Source: Blastocystis hominis (lineage: Eukaryota; Sar; Bigyra; Opalinata; Blastocystidae). Taken from it: 64,000 nucleotides of DNA. The DNA is taken from positions 62,001 to 126,000 of the forward strand of contig NW_013171823.1 of the NCBI RefSeq assembly GCF_000151665.1, in the 5' to 3' direction. Shown here one piece after another: positions 40,535-52,324 of the stretch; the first letter of the stretch is position 1, and each line of letters starts with the position of its first letter. Under the pieces are notes generated by a model. The model made no database searches. It had not been told where the DNA came from and saw only the letters and a program-made list of their open reading frames with translations. The position numbers were made by a program, and so were the translations under genes.

Positions 40535-43500
40535 CTACAGATACAACGACGCAGCAAACACAATATCTCGCTTAATCAGCTTCGACCCCATCTCGAATTT
40601 CTCCGCCTGTGCCTTATCCCCAATCGCCATGACCGCCGCTTGCACCTCCTGAATCAGCTCATCTACATGCAACGGCTTCCTCTCGCCTACCCAAACGTCG
40701 CGTGCATCGCGTAATGGTTCCCTCAAAGATCGTCGTCATCTTGCAAATATCCACGAACTTCGCCCCACTCGCCCATTCGTACATGATTTCCATCATCACC
40801 GGCTTGAACTGCTCCACATACTTCTCCACATCGATCGGCAGCTTGCACTCCTCGCACACCGTCGCCACGCGTCTCGCCGTTTCCAGCAACTTCGCGTACG
40901 GCTTGGCCATTTCAGGTCTTGGCTTGATCACATCATCCGTCTAGGAATCAGCCAGCGAATTCGACTCGACTTTCTCTAAAAACACCAGCGAAGCCAGGAT
41001 CGCCACGCACTGCACCGGCGTCAACTCGATAAACAGACCGTCATAGATGAGCTCAGTCAGAAGAAGCTCATCCGCAGAGTTAATTTCGCACGCGATTCGG
41101 CCCTTCGCCTGCACGACGTCCATTTCGTCGATGTACCCCAGTCTTCGCAGCACGCGCTTCATTTTCCCGAGCGTCTCGCTGAGAACCAGCGCCGAAGAAT
41201 TCGATAAATCCTTCTCGCGGAGCGAGAGCGTTCGCGTGAGTTCGGTCTTGCGAGCGAAAGCAGCGAGCGCCTCTGCATTGGCAGGCTCGGAAGGATCGAA
41301 GGACAGCTTGTCGAGTTGCTGCATGATTCGTTTGCGCGTTTCGTCGAGTTTCGAGAACGTTTCGTCTGCGATTTTGAGGTCTTTGTAGGGGTCCAGAGTC
41401 GGCGGAGCGCCGTTGTATCGCGATAAAACCTCGCGAAGCGTGTTCGCCACCGTGGTTCGATTCGAGACCGGCCGCAGATCCTTCGGCATAAAGATTCGAA
41501 GCGAGCTCAGCGACATGACGCAGGAAAGATACAGCGAAACGACCTGCATCGTGGGCGTTTTTCCGCTTTCTGGCGGGATTAAGGAAGCCAGCGTGGATCG
41601 CTCCGAGCACTAGAACTCACTCCACGCAGAGAATCGAACGTAAAGAATCGCATCGACGATGTATTTCGTCTCGACGGAGCTCGTCGCGGATCCTTCTTCG
41701 AAGTTCTTGTTCTTGCTGAAGCCAACGATCACGCCCCAGCCGAAATCATTCGCTCGGTCGCGAATGCGAACCAGCCGGCCATTCTGGAGGAAGGGAAGCA
41801 CGTATTTGGGAGTGATCGCGATCGCTCGCATCTGCTCCTCGACTTTCTCGCACGCGTCGCGCATTTTGGCGACCGTAGAAACCAGTTTCTCGTTTTCAAT
41901 CTGCGTGTTACCAACACGTTTGCATCAATTATTACTGAAATCGAGTCGATCTCATAGCGCAACTGCTCGCATTCAGCTCGGATTTTGGGAGCATCGAGCT
42001 GGTTTTGGTACTGATAGAACGATCGCGTGATCATATACTCCGGATTGGCGTTCTCCACGCGCAGCAAATTCAGCAGCATGTTATAGCTTCGCGTTACGCC
42101 CCTCATTCATTCCCACCCCAAATGGAACGAGCTGAACAGCGGGTCGGCCTTGCCGGTTAAGATATGCTTGATTTCATCGGCTTTGCCGGCCTCATCGACG
42201 ATCTGAATCACGATACCCTTGTTATCCTTGTTTCGTCGACCTGCGCGACCGGACATCTACCGAAAATCCCTTCGCTCTCCCGCGTCGTACCTGAATGTAC
42301 TCTCCGGGCGTGATCATTCGGTACGTCTCGCCGTCGAACTTCCGCAACGACGTGAAAATGCAGGTCTTGGCCGGCATGTTGATGCCCATAGCGAACGTCT
42401 CCGTGGCGAAGAGGATCTTCAGCAGGCCTTCCTGGAACAGAATCTCGATCGTTTCCTTGATAATCGGCAGCAGACCGCCGTGATGAATCCCCACACCGCG
42501 CGTCAGCAAGGGCAGCACGCTTTTCACCTGCGGGAGATTCCGATCGTCCACGCTCAGCGACGAAATCGCGTTCTTATAAATCTACGCGTCAGCCAGTTTC
42601 TCCGTCTCCACCTCCTGAATGAGCTTCTTTTCATCAGCGGAGGTGAAGTCCAGCTTGGCAAGCAGCAGCGCGTAGGTCTCGCAGTCCTTCTTACTGAACG
42701 AGAACACGATCAGCGGATCCAAATTCCGCTCCATCACCGTGCTCACGATCCGCTGCAGCTCCTCCGTCGGCTTCTTCGTCTTCTTCTTCTTGTCCTCCAG
42801 CACCTGGCTCTCCAGCGTGCTCAGTCCCTGCCCTGCCAGCGCCTTCGCGAAGTTCTGCTCGCGGAACTGCCCCTTGTCGTCGATCACCAAAAACAGCCCG
42901 TCGCCCCCGGTGGGATAGAGATAGTGCTGCAGAGGAACGGGGCGGTACTCCGTGTACACGACGTTCACCTTCTGGTTGTGGATCTGCGCGATCCACCCAG
43001 CGAAGTCGCGAGCGTTCGGAATGGTGGCCGACAAAAACACAAAACGGACTGAATCGGGGAGGAGAATGATCGATTCCTCCCACACCACGCCTCGCTCTTT
43101 GTCTCGCATGTAGTGGATCTCGTCGTAGATCACCCACGCCACTTCGCGCAGAATATCGCTGCCTTTGTACAGCATGCTGCGCAGAATCTCGGTCGTCATC
43201 ACCAACACCGAGGCGTTCGGGCTGATCGTCACGTCGCCCGTCATCAGGCCGACGTCGGAGAATTCTTGCTCTAAATCGCGGTATTTCTGGTTGCTGAGGG
43301 CTTTGATGGGGGAAGTGTAGATGACTCGCTGGTGGTCGCGGAGACTCATGGCGATTGCGTATTCGGCGATGGCGGTTTTACCGGCCGATGTGTGGGCGGA
43401 GACAAGAACCGATTCCTTTCTCTCCAGACAATCGATGGACTTTTGTTGGAAAGGGTCCAATTTATAAGGGTATGTCTTCGCCGGGGTGGGGTTGATTTCT

Positions 43501-43718
43501 ACTTCGTCGCGAGACTTGTCATAGTCTGGAAATGAGGAAAAACAAGTAACACCACTCTCGGGATAAACGACTTCATAGGAAATTTTCTTTCGAGGGTCCA
43601 CTAGCTATTACACAGCGTAGTCGCGCCTACTGTCCGGTGTCCAATAATCCTCGACTTGGTGCTTCTCCTTAAAGCCAAGCTCTTCTTTCTCGGGGGTCTC
43701 GGGATTACCGTTCGCCAT
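40535..43718 (-). CDS. MTR4: Exosome-associated RNA helicase MTR4 (nine exons)
   Basis: DExH-box helicase that feeds nuclear RNAs to the exosome. Exons: 43718-43631, 43600-42612, 42581-42291, 42256-42117, 42086-41936, 41900-41640, 41609-40971, 40940-40697, 40662-40535; eight introns of 30, 30, 34, 30, 35, 30, 30 and 34 nt; 976 residues. Walker [13 protein letters not shown] box (YDEIHYM), motif [20 protein letters not shown], motif VI (MSGRAGRR made across an intron), and the family C-terminus [13 protein letters not shown] are all present, with an intact arch region. The start is at a short exon that joins in frame as WTPD-MDPRKK. TGTTTGTT lies 12 nt past the stop (40,515-40,522). Confidence 0.95.
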
Positions 43719-43729
43719 GTCCTTATAGG

Positions 43730-44198
43730 AACGCCTACCACCTAAACCCAAAACGGTAAAATCGACTTCAAGTTGGTCTCATCGCTCGGATTGGTCGCTG
43801 ACATTTTGCTGGTTTAAGGAAATCAAGTACAAAATGGCAGAATAAGGAGAATAGTATATTTGAAAATGAAGCGAGGGAAACGGGAATTCGGGTGATTTAG
43901 CTGCAGTCTCGCTTTTCGTATTTGCAACAAAACATGAATTTGTAAACATGGCTCGAAATAGAGCAAGCAGGGAGTTTACGATTTTGCAGGTACAACTCGT
44001 GGAAAGCGAAGGGTCTTTGCTATTTTCGAACTTTGGTATGTTTGTAGGTTTGAGTCCATCTCCTTCGCTTCTTCTATCTCTGCTGAATGTCTTAGAATGT
44101 ACCTTGCGCAGCAACTCCGTTGTTCACTGTAAAACCCGATTCTTAGGAAACATTTCCAAAGATTAGCTTAACTTTTTGACTTCTTGAGAATCTCAGCA
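43730..44198. other. Divergent intergenic region, MTR4 / SR protein
   Basis: About 470 nt between two gene starts; no gene seen. Presumably contains both promoters; no recognisable element. Confidence 0.5.
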
Positions 44199-44847
44199 AT
44201 GTCCGACCGCTCTTACGAGGTCGACAAGTACGGCACCTATTACTCTCGAGAAAATCGAAGTCGTTCTCCATCTTCCTATTCCGATCATTCTGATGGTTCC
44301 TATCGTTCTCGCTCGGGGAGTCGAAGTTATAATTATAAACATCGTCAAAGAAGCTACTCGCGTTCACGAAGTCGCTCCTACTCGAGACCTCGATCTTCGC
44401 GACGTGACTGGATTGTTCCCACAAATCCTTTGTTAAGAGGAGATGATGATTCATATCATCGCCACCACCGTCATCATCATCACCACCACCACCACCATCA
44501 TCGACATCGAAGTCATTCCCCGAAGCGGCTTACGGTAGCTGATAAGAAGGAACGGTGGGGACATGAACTCTATATAGAGAATGTATGTGAATTTCTGGCT
44601 TTATTATTATTCGTAGGTAGTCCTCAATCCAGAGCCCGAGCCTCCCCGTGTGGAGGGAGATTGGCAGCCTCCCCAGGAAAAGTGGATCTCGAAGGCAGGA
44701 GGCGTTGCGATTTTTACAAACAGACCAACGAGTGCTTCGTCCTACCAAGGTCGACACTCTTCGAATGTACCCTACAACTCCCTTGTTTCTTTCAAAAACA
44801 AACAAACACGCAGCAGAAAGGCAAACCTTACAATTCTCCTCTCTTGA
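44199..44847 (+). CDS. Arg/Ser- and His-rich protein, two exons
   Basis: 204 residues: 44199-44582 and 44617-44847, with a 34-nt phase-0 intron. The N-terminal half is RS-rich (SRSRSRSYSRPRSSRR) and has a run of about ten histidines (44,468-44,506); the second half has GDWQPPQEKWISKAGGVAIF, which looks conserved but was not placed in a family. RS content suggests a role with splicing factors in the nucleus or nuclear speckles (inference). His-runs target speckles in other systems (known). The 3' end faces the AGC kinase, whose polyadenylation motif lies within this exon. Confidence 0.7.
44797..44808 (-). terminator. Polyadenylation motif of the AGC kinase gene
   Basis: TGTTTGTTTGTT on the reverse strand, about 66 nt past the kinase stop and within the coding exon of the convergent SR gene, so the two transcripts overlap at their 3' ends. 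Confidence 0.6.
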
Positions 44848-44874
44848 ATTCGGAGATACGGAAGATTGCTTGAT

Positions 44875-46085
44875 TTACATCGTAAAATCGAAGTCAACCT
44901 CGTTGTTCATGGCCATTCCTGCCTCCTCATCACATTCTGGGTTCTCCACCTCCATCTGGTATGAACTCATCTGCTTGAGTTCCTATCCGTCACGCCCTTT
45001 CCTCACTCCTACTGAAGAGCATTCCTTGTTCAGCACCACATTTTCTATGGTATCCAGCAAATACGAAGCACAGGCGTCACGTATCTCCGGAATCTACCCG
45101 TCATTCCTCCTCCTCCTCTCTTCCTACGATCGGCGCTGGTACCTTTCCTCGTTCCAGCATGTCCCAGTCAATCGTGCGAAAGAACGGATGTTCTTTCACT
45201 TCCTGCGCATCCCTCACTCCTCCCAGTCTCGACGTGGGCTCCTTTCGCAGCAACTACTCTCGATTCCGCTCCGCTGCCCCACTTTATACAGCAGATCGCT
45301 CGCATCGGACGACACCGTCGACGGAACATCCACAGGAAAGTTTCGAATCTTGGCGTACAAACGATTGCGATCGTAGCTGTAGAAGGGATACTACAGATCA
45401 CCCTCGCGTGCTTCGGACTACCCAGTGGACCAGCATTTCGAAGAGCAGCACGCCGAAGCCCCACCAGTCCACAGCATATCCGTGAGTGTTCTCTCGCAGC
45501 ATTTCCGGAGCGATGTACTCGGGGGTGCCGCACAGGTCTCTCGAGCCTCGGTCTGGATATATGATGCCCTCCCTGCTGAGTCCAAAGTCCCCAAGCCTGA
45601 TATGTCCGTCGAGCCCAATCATGACGTTTTCCTCCTTTATATCTCTACGATGAGGAGAAGGAGAGGAAAGCCCCACCGATGCATAATTTTATTGTTGTGA
45701 AGATATTCAAGCGCTATTACGAGTTCCGCGGCAAAAAATCGAATTTGGTCTTCGGTGAGATTACGCTCCTTGATAAGATAGAATAAATCACCACGCGGAC
45801 AGTACTCCATGACGAAAACGACCGAATTGCTCTGGGATGGAAAGCATTTCAAAAAAATACAGTTTGGAAGGCGAATTCCAGTTTTGTTACAAAGGGATGG
45901 GAGATCTGCCGGAGAATGTCATACTCGGAGCGAGTTTGGTTAATGAGATGTCGTTTTAAGATTACCTCCTTACGGATGACTTTCATTGCGTAGAGCTTGT
46001 TTTGTGGAAGGTGGTGGGCGAGGAAAACCTCTGCAAAGCTTCCATCTCCCAATTTGCTCAGGATGTGAAAGGAAGATACACTCAT
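44875..46085 (-). CDS. AGC-family protein kinase (seven exons)
   Basis: Ser/Thr kinase, PKA/AKT/S6K-like. Exons: 46085-45861, 45831-45677, 45644-45422, 45390-45283, 45253-45128, 45093-45013, 44982-44875; introns of 29, 32, 31, 29, 34 and 30 nt; 341 residues. G-loop LGDGSFAEVF, catalytic lysine AMKVIRKE, HRDIKEEN (made across an intron), DFGLSREG, CGTPEYIAPEML, DWWGFGVLLFEML, and the AGC end LLRKEPTSRLG...HPFFRTIDWDML. A hydrophobic motif is not evident in the short Met/Glu-rich tail. The frame is open upstream of the chosen ATG to about 46,190, so a further N-terminal exon is possible. Confidence 0.92.
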
Positions 46086-46305
46086 CGGAGTTATAGAGTT
46101 GATCTGCTTCTCTTCGGAGGAGCAAAGAGAAGCATCATTGAATGAGTCAGTGCGCCAGTGAGAAGACTTGATGGTATAGTCGAATTCTTTAAATACAGTT
46201 TCGGAGTGCTAGAAGTGATTTGCAGGGGGAGGTCGGTACATTATGGTAAGTGTACAAATAACTAATAAATGTGGGGTTCGATAACACTTCTTTATACTGT
46301 ACTAT

Positions 46306-46639
46306 CTACAGGAGACTATAAAGATTCGATCCTACGTTACAAAACCATTCATTAATTGCGTTGCAAGCATTTTCCATTATGGTACGATCATTCGTAAATT
46401 GACAAAAATTCTTTGGAAGATCCGGGATTCTGCCACTTTCGGCCATCAGCTAAGTATCAAGAATCACATGCTCCATTACATCTTCCCTCAAAGACACTAT
46501 CTCATCGTAGTATCGAAACACGATCAGCGGCTTATCGTTCACTAAATACTTGAGCATAAAAATCTACATACGATGAGAGTCTGTTTCACACATCACTAGG
46601 ATCTTTACTTACTGGGTCATTGATCACATATCCAGACAT
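46306..46639 (-). CDS. Small three-exon protein, 91 aa
   Basis: Exons 46639-46592, 46563-46480, 46449-46306 with introns of 28 and 30 nt, frame kept: MSGYVINDPVSKDPSDIFML, then KYLVNDKPLIVFRYYDEIVS, ending WFCNVGSNLYSLL. Family not recognised; no signal or membrane segment. Supported by exact frame restoration and by short-intron style. Confidence 0.55.
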
Positions 46640-46933
46640 AATTTTAGCCAATAGTCAAACAAATTAAACAAAAATATGATAACAGACTGTCAATAATTGG
46701 AGAAACTAGATACACTTTTTGAAGACTGTCTATTATTCTTATCTACCTCACCTTCGTTTTCGATTATTCTTTGCTTTTCTATACTATCCCACCATTTTCA
46801 CATCATTCCACATCGTATCATCGAAGATTTTTAACATTTGATTTTTCAAATAACCGCGGGTTGCTAGATAAGAGTTTCATATTTTTGTATTGAGGGTTTT
46901 GATGTATGGAGCAATTGGGGAATTGAATGTAGA

Positions 46934-48884
46934 ATGATCTCCGAAGAGTTGAGAGCCACACTGGCGAAGCATGACCAACAGCACTTGCTGAAATACTACG
47001 ACGCAGGCTTGCTGACTGAAGAGCAGAAGGCAAGCTTGGAGTCCCAGGTACACTGTGCTAACGGTACTTTGATGTATTAGTTGCAAAAAATCGACTTTGA
47101 CAGACTGAAGAAGATCTATGATGTTTCTGTGGCCCAGACCACAGAGTCGAGCAGCGACAGCACTCTGGAGCCTATGGACAGTGTAAGGAGTTTGAGGTGA
47201 TTATTAGCTAGATTACGGACGTGGAGAAGCTGAGCGAGGATGAGAAGGCTGCGTACCAAAGCGTTGCATTGGATGCAATCAGCCGAGGCGAGATTGGTCT
47301 GGTCCTGATGGCTGGAGGCCAGGGAACCCGTCTGGGATGCTCGTACCCGAAGGGCATGTACGATATCAGTCTGCCCTCACACAAGTCTCTGTTCCAGTTG
47401 CAGGCTGAGCGAATTCTTCGCGTTCAGGAAATGGCTGCCGCCCGCTCTGGTAAAGGTATTCACTTTTGCTCCTCTCTCTTTCCCAGCCTGCGTCGTTCCG
47501 TGGTACGTGATGACCTCTCCGATGACCCACGCGGAGACTCTTGCTTATATCCTACTGAGATTTATTTGAAACAAGCGAATGAAAGCGAGTCAAAATCGAT
47601 GTACATTGTGAGCCATTGCAAATCTCATTCCAACTTCTTTTTTTCCACCCATTAGAACTCTGTACTCTTTTTCTTCACTTTCCTTTTCAAACACTCACTT
47701 GCTAACTTGCTAACTTGCTAACTTGCTCACTTGCTCACTTGCTCACTTGTTCACTTGCTCACTTGCTCGTTTCCTTCACCCACTCTATGAGCAGCACCAC
47801 TACTTTGGTCTCGCGCCCAGCCAGGTGATTTTCTTCAGCCAGGGCACGCTTCCCTGCATCGACAACGATGGCCACGTGATTCTCTCCACCCCCTTCGAGG
47901 TGCCTCGCCTTCCTCTTCCTCTCTCACCCCCAGATCGCCACGGCTCCCGACGGCAACGGCGGACTGTTCATGGCGCTGCATCGCAGCCACACGACCATCG
48001 CGGGCGTCGAAAGCGAGGCGAGCGTGATCGCACATATGCAGCAGCATGGCGTGCGTTTCGTGCAGATTTACGGCGTGGACAACGCGATCGTGCGCGTTCC
48101 GGACCCCGTGATGTTCGGTCTGTTCATGCAGGAGGGCGATGACGCTGGTAATAAGTGCGTGGCGAAGAACGGTCCGCATGAGCGCGTGGGCGTGGTGTGC
48201 AAGAAGGGAGGCAAGTACAACGTCGTGGAGTATTCGGAGCTGAGCGAGGAAATGGCGACGCAAACCGACGCGGAAGGAAACTTGGTGCTGAGCGCCGGGT
48301 TTATCTGCAATCTCTACTACACGGTGGACTTCCTGGTCACCAAATGCTCTCCCGAGACGCTCCCGCTGCTCTATCATGTGGCACGCAAGGCGATTCCGTA
48401 CTATGACGAGGCGGAAAAGACGACGGTGAAGCCGAAGGAACCAAACGGCGTGAAGATGGAGAGCTTCATTTTCGATGTGTTCCCGATGTCCGAGAAGATG
48501 GGCTGCCTGCTGGTCCCGCGCTCCGAGTTCACGCCGGTGAAGAACGGAAATGGTAGAGCTGAAGGAGGGGTAGGATGGGATGTAGACGCGAAGTTCGACT
48601 GTCCGGATTCGGCGCGGAAGATTATGGAGGACACGTTCGCGCAGTGGCTGCAGGCGAGACACTGCCAGCTCCAGGGAACGCTCGATTCGCACGCGTTGGA
48701 GGTGTCTGGACTCGTGAGCTTCGCGGGAGAGAATCTGGAGAGACTGGAGGGACAGACGCTCGTGATGCCCTGTGTGATCTGCAGAAAGAGCGAGGTCAGC
48801 GAGAAGGAGTTGGAGGAAGCTGCTACGGTCTGTGAGGGCGTGGTTATGGTGAAGGGAGAGGTTAATAAGTACGTTTTCCTCTGA
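46934..48884 (+). CDS. UAP1: UDP-N-acetylglucosamine pyrophosphorylase (six exons)
   Basis: Makes UDP-GlcNAc from GlcNAc-1-P and UTP in the cytosol, for N-glycans, GPI anchors or cell-wall polymers. Exons: 46934-47047, 47081-47182, 47212-47455, 47487-47546, 47784-47899, 47934-48884; total 528 residues, as expected for the family. Nucleotide-binding loop [13 protein letters not shown] then [46 protein letters not shown]. Introns of 33, 29, 31 and 34 nt are GT-AG; the fourth (47,547-47,783, 237 nt) has no GT donor and fits AT...AC ends. The stop TGA is 2 nt before TGTTTGTT. Confidence 0.92.
47547..47783 (+). other. Candidate AT-AC (U12-type) intron in UAP1
   Basis: 5' end ATATCCTACT (U12 AT-AC consensus ATATCCTT), 3' end TTTCCTTCACCCAC (branch-like TTCCTTRAC, then AC). 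Removing it joins phase 1 to phase 1 to give [15 protein letters not shown]. It is about seven times the length of the other introns. The branch-to-AC distance (about 5 nt) is shorter than usual. Confidence 0.55.
47695..47769 (+). repeat. 8-bp minisatellite in the UAP1 long intron
   Basis: About nine copies of ACTTGCT(A/C) (TTGCTAAC then TTGCTCAC), ending just before the putative branch region. Confidence 0.85.
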
Positions 48885-48886
48885 AT

Positions 48887-48894
48887 TGTTTGTT
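48887..48894 (+). terminator. Polyadenylation motif TGTTTGTT of UAP1
   Basis: Starts 2 nt after the TGA. Cleavage about 5 nt upstream would fall in the stop codon itself, turning T+AA into UAA. Confidence 0.7.
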
Positions 48895-49107
48895 TGGTTT
48901 GCGATTTCCACGTTTCCACTTTCGGGAAAGTCCACTTTTGGTGATTAGGAGCCATCGAAGCACCCTCTCGGGTATTCTAGTAGACTCGCCTTTCGTTTAT
49001 CGGATTTTTGGTGTTAAAAATGTTCCATTTTGCTAGAAGTATGGGTGGGGGAGAATAATCACTCGCTAGGTGCTACAAGGGGACTCTCCAATTATTTGTT
49101 AGGAGCC

Positions 49108-50676
49108 ATGCAGGCACGCCTGCTACTCCGACAATCGCAAAACGTGTTTACTCGCTCTCTGTTTGGTTTCGGAGGTTCTCCTGGAAATATGGGCTGTCGC
49201 GGAAACCCTGTGGACAGAAAATATTACGACCTTTTAGAAGTGAAGCCCGATGCCACAACCGACGAGATCAAAAAGGCGTTTCGTGTCCAGGCCATGAAAC
49301 ACCACCCTGATCGCGGTGGCAACATTGAAAAAGTGCTGTTTCGAGTCTTGCTTCATGATTAGTTCAAAGAAGTAAAGGAAGCGTACGACGTGCTCTCCAA
49401 CGAAGAGAAGCGTCAAATCTACGACCAGCTGGGTCCCGACGGCTTGCAGCAGAACGAGGACGTGTCCTACGCGGAATACGCCAATCTCAACGACATTCTC
49501 TCCTCCATTTTCGGCGACGGCATGGGCGGCTTCTCGCAGCGCCCCACTCGCACGGAAGACATGGTACAGCGTCTCCCTGTCACACTGGACGAGCTCTACA
49601 CCGGCGTTCGCAAAGACTTCGCCGTCAACCGCAACAAAATCTGCACCGAGTGCAAAGGGTACGTTTCTCCGTTTCCCCTTTCCCCTAGCATGGGCACCAC
49701 GAAGCCGGACGCCGTGAAGCGCTGCCCTCGCTGCAACGGCAAGGGTTTTATCATCCAAACCGCGGTAATGATGGGCATGGTGACGCAGACGCGCACGCTG
49801 TGTCCCGAGTGCAGCGGCGAGGGCAGCAGCATCAGCAGCAAGGACCGCTGCAAGAGCTGCCGCGGGCGGAAGATCCGTCGCGAGCGCGAGGAAATGAGCG
49901 TGACAGTGCGCGCGGGAATGAGCCATGGGCAGAAGATCGTGCTGCGCGGCGCGGCCGACCAGGATCCGCATCTGGAGGCGGGAGACATCGTGTTCTACAT
50001 CGACCAGATCCCGCATCCGGTGTTCCGCAGACGCGGGAACGATCTGTTCGTGAAGCAGGAAGTCTCGTTGTTGGAGTCGCTGACCGGCGCCAGCGTCACG
50101 CTGGACCATCTCAACGGCGAGAAGGTCCGCTTGGTCACGCAGGAGGGCGATCTGCTCGCGCCGGGCGCCGTGCGCTGCGTGGACAAGCTGGGCATGCCGC
50201 TGTACAACCAGCCCGGGGCCTTCGGCAAGCTCTACGTACGCTTCCAGGTCAAGTTCCCCACCGTGCTGTCGAAGCAGCAGAGGGACATTCTCCGCAGCGT
50301 GCTCGCGGAGCAGGGAGAAGCGAAGAAACCGGCGGCGGAGGAGCAGGGAGAAGCGGAGAAGCCGAAGGAGGAGGCCAAGGTGGAAACGGAGAAACCGAAG
50401 GTGGAAGCGAAGAAGGAAGCGAAGAAGGAAACGGAGAAACCGAAAGAGGAAACGAAGGCAGAAGCCAAAGAGGAAACGGAGAAACCAAAGGAAGAAACGA
50501 AGAAGGAAACGGAGAAGGAAACGGAGAAGCCAAAGGAAGAAACGAAGGAAGAATCGAAGGAGGAGAAGGCTGCGGAACCGGATTCAGTGGAGTACGTTCT
50601 GCAGGATTGCGATCAGAATCTCTACGGCAATCCCAAGTTGTGGGATGTAGAATCGAATCATAGGATTTACGATTAG
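49108..50676 (+). CDS. Type I (DnaJA) J-domain co-chaperone, probably mitochondrial
   Basis: Hsp70 co-chaperone. Exons 49108-49332, 49363-49658, 49689-50676 with two 30-nt introns. The N-terminus MQARLLLRQSQNVFTRSLF is Arg-rich and amphipathic, like a mitochondrial presequence. J domain YYDLLEVKPDATTDEIKKAF with HPD; four zinc motifs CTECKG, CPRCNGKG, CPECSGEG, CKSCRGRK; then the C-terminal substrate domain. After about residue 395 there is an unusual Lys/Glu/Pro/Thr repeat tail (EKPKEETK units) of about 80 residues, then YVLQDCDQNLYGNPKLW. The tail is longer than in most DnaJA proteins. TGTTTGTT lies at 50,748-50,755. Confidence 0.92.
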
Positions 50677-50747
50677 GCACTCTTCCAATAAAGGCGAAAC
50701 ACTTACTTTTCATTCCAGTTCCATTCTCTTTCTATTCCCTGCTCTCC

Positions 50748-50755
50748 TGTTTGTT
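50748..50755 (+). terminator. Polyadenylation motif TGTTTGTT of the DnaJ gene
   Basis: About 72 nt after the TAG stop. Confidence 0.7.
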
Positions 50756-51081
50756 TGTAAAAAGAAACAAGCCAAATCACAATCGTCTCTTCCTGCGACG
50801 AATCGAGCGTAAACAGCCGATTCTCCAAAAACGGCGAGTCTGCACAGCCATCCGAGTCAAACTTCAGCGCTCGCCGCACACTTCTCTCCTCGCTCTCTCT
50901 GCTTTCTCTGCTCTCTTTACTCTCCTCTTCCTCCACCCACGTCTCCTCTACATTCCACTTCCCTTCCTTCCCCACCTTCCAGCCATCGCTGTCGTTTCCT
51001 CGTTTCGCTCAGCACCGGCAGCGCCACCGCCGCTTTCCTCACTCGCTGCAGCGGCGGCAGCACTTCCTCTCCCTCTACCCA

Positions 51082-52219
51082 TCACATCTCCGCGCCGCTC
51101 CCACCCAACTCGCCCTTCTGAACGCGCTCATACACACAGTCCTCGAAGTACACGTCTTGCAACACTTCCTCAACCGTCGCTCGATCGCTAGGAACCAATC
51201 GCAGCAGTCGGCACAGCAAGCGAATCCCCGAATCACTACAGAGCGAAGACGGAATCAATCGACGAAGCCGCGTCGAAAGCGGAGCCGTGGCTTCGATGGT
51301 AACCGCGGGAATCAGAGGAATGGAACGGAGGTCGGGCCATGCTGTTTCGGTTGGATTTTCGCCCAGAAAGGAGAAGATCGTTTGGCACATCTGGAGCTCT
51401 TGGATCGACTCTGTTTATAACGAGAAAAGCTTGTTACGGGATCAGCAAGCTGAATGCCCAGAAGACGCAGCCAGGTCAGTGCGAAGCTCCACATGTCTAC
51501 AGCATAGGAGATTCGAGGAAGGCCGAGAAGGATTTCGGGAGCATTGTAGTAACTGGGTTAACACGCAAATAAACGAATTGGTACATCGTAGAAAGACAGC
51601 TTCCTGTTGGGTAATGGTAGCCATCTGATTCACAAATGTGCGAAGAATCGAAATCTGTCAAACAAATCATATTCGAACGCGAAACTAAGAGATTGGATGG
51701 TTTGACATCCTGAGACTCAGAATGAAATAATGCGCATTACACAATGAATAAAATGATGTGATTTGAGAAAAGAAAGGGCCTTGGCAGCTGAAAAAAGGAT
51801 GTACTTGACTTGCTGCTCGTTGAAGGGGGAAACGTTATCTGAAAGGTATTGCTGAATGTAGGATGGGTAAAATTCTTCAACAAGATATACGTCTCCGTCA
51901 TGGGGAAAAACATCGATTAGCTAAGTCGGATAGAAGACCAACAGGATCTACTCGAACAATATTTGGATTCTGATAATATGAAAGCTCGAGTAGAGCGCGT
52001 ATTTCTCGAATCAGTGTAATAGACAAGCCATACACTGACCGATTTTTTGAATACGCCCTCTTAATGGCAACGGTCGATTTTGTTTTCGGATCTATCTAGA
52101 AACTGACAAGAAACTCACACACTCACTCCAATATGTATTTCTCCGCACCCTCCCTTTGCATAGATTTCTCTACGCATACGGTAATATTTAATTTTGGATT
52201 CCACGAACTCGCCGGGCAT
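51082..52219 (-). CDS. CMGC-like protein kinase (six exons)
   Basis: Exons 52219-52127, 52095-51952, 51920-51741, 51709-51585, 51552-51438, 51408-51082; introns of 31, 31, 31, 32 and 29 nt; 327 residues. G-loop AKGGCGEIHIG, catalytic lysine VAIKRAYSKN, IREIRALLEL helix C, catalytic loop IHCDVKPSNLLV (Cys in place of Arg, as in the HCD type of DYRK/HIPK relatives), TDFDSS in place of DFG, APEILLGLPRISYAVDMWSF, and a CDK-like QMCQTIFSFLGENPTETAW. The DFG change to DFD and the reduced activation loop raise the possibility of altered activity. Confidence 0.85.
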
Positions 52220-52324
52220 GTCCAACTCTGACTGCTGATAGCCTGCACATAAGTGATGCCAGCATCCACTACTTTTCCATGAGCAATACCCAGGAGTTGC
52301 AAAGTCCATGAAGAAGGTGAATGT

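Noticed and set aside
42219-43052. Forward frame of 277 aa opposite MTR4
   Set aside because: Arg/His/Leu-rich shadow of the conserved helicase exons.
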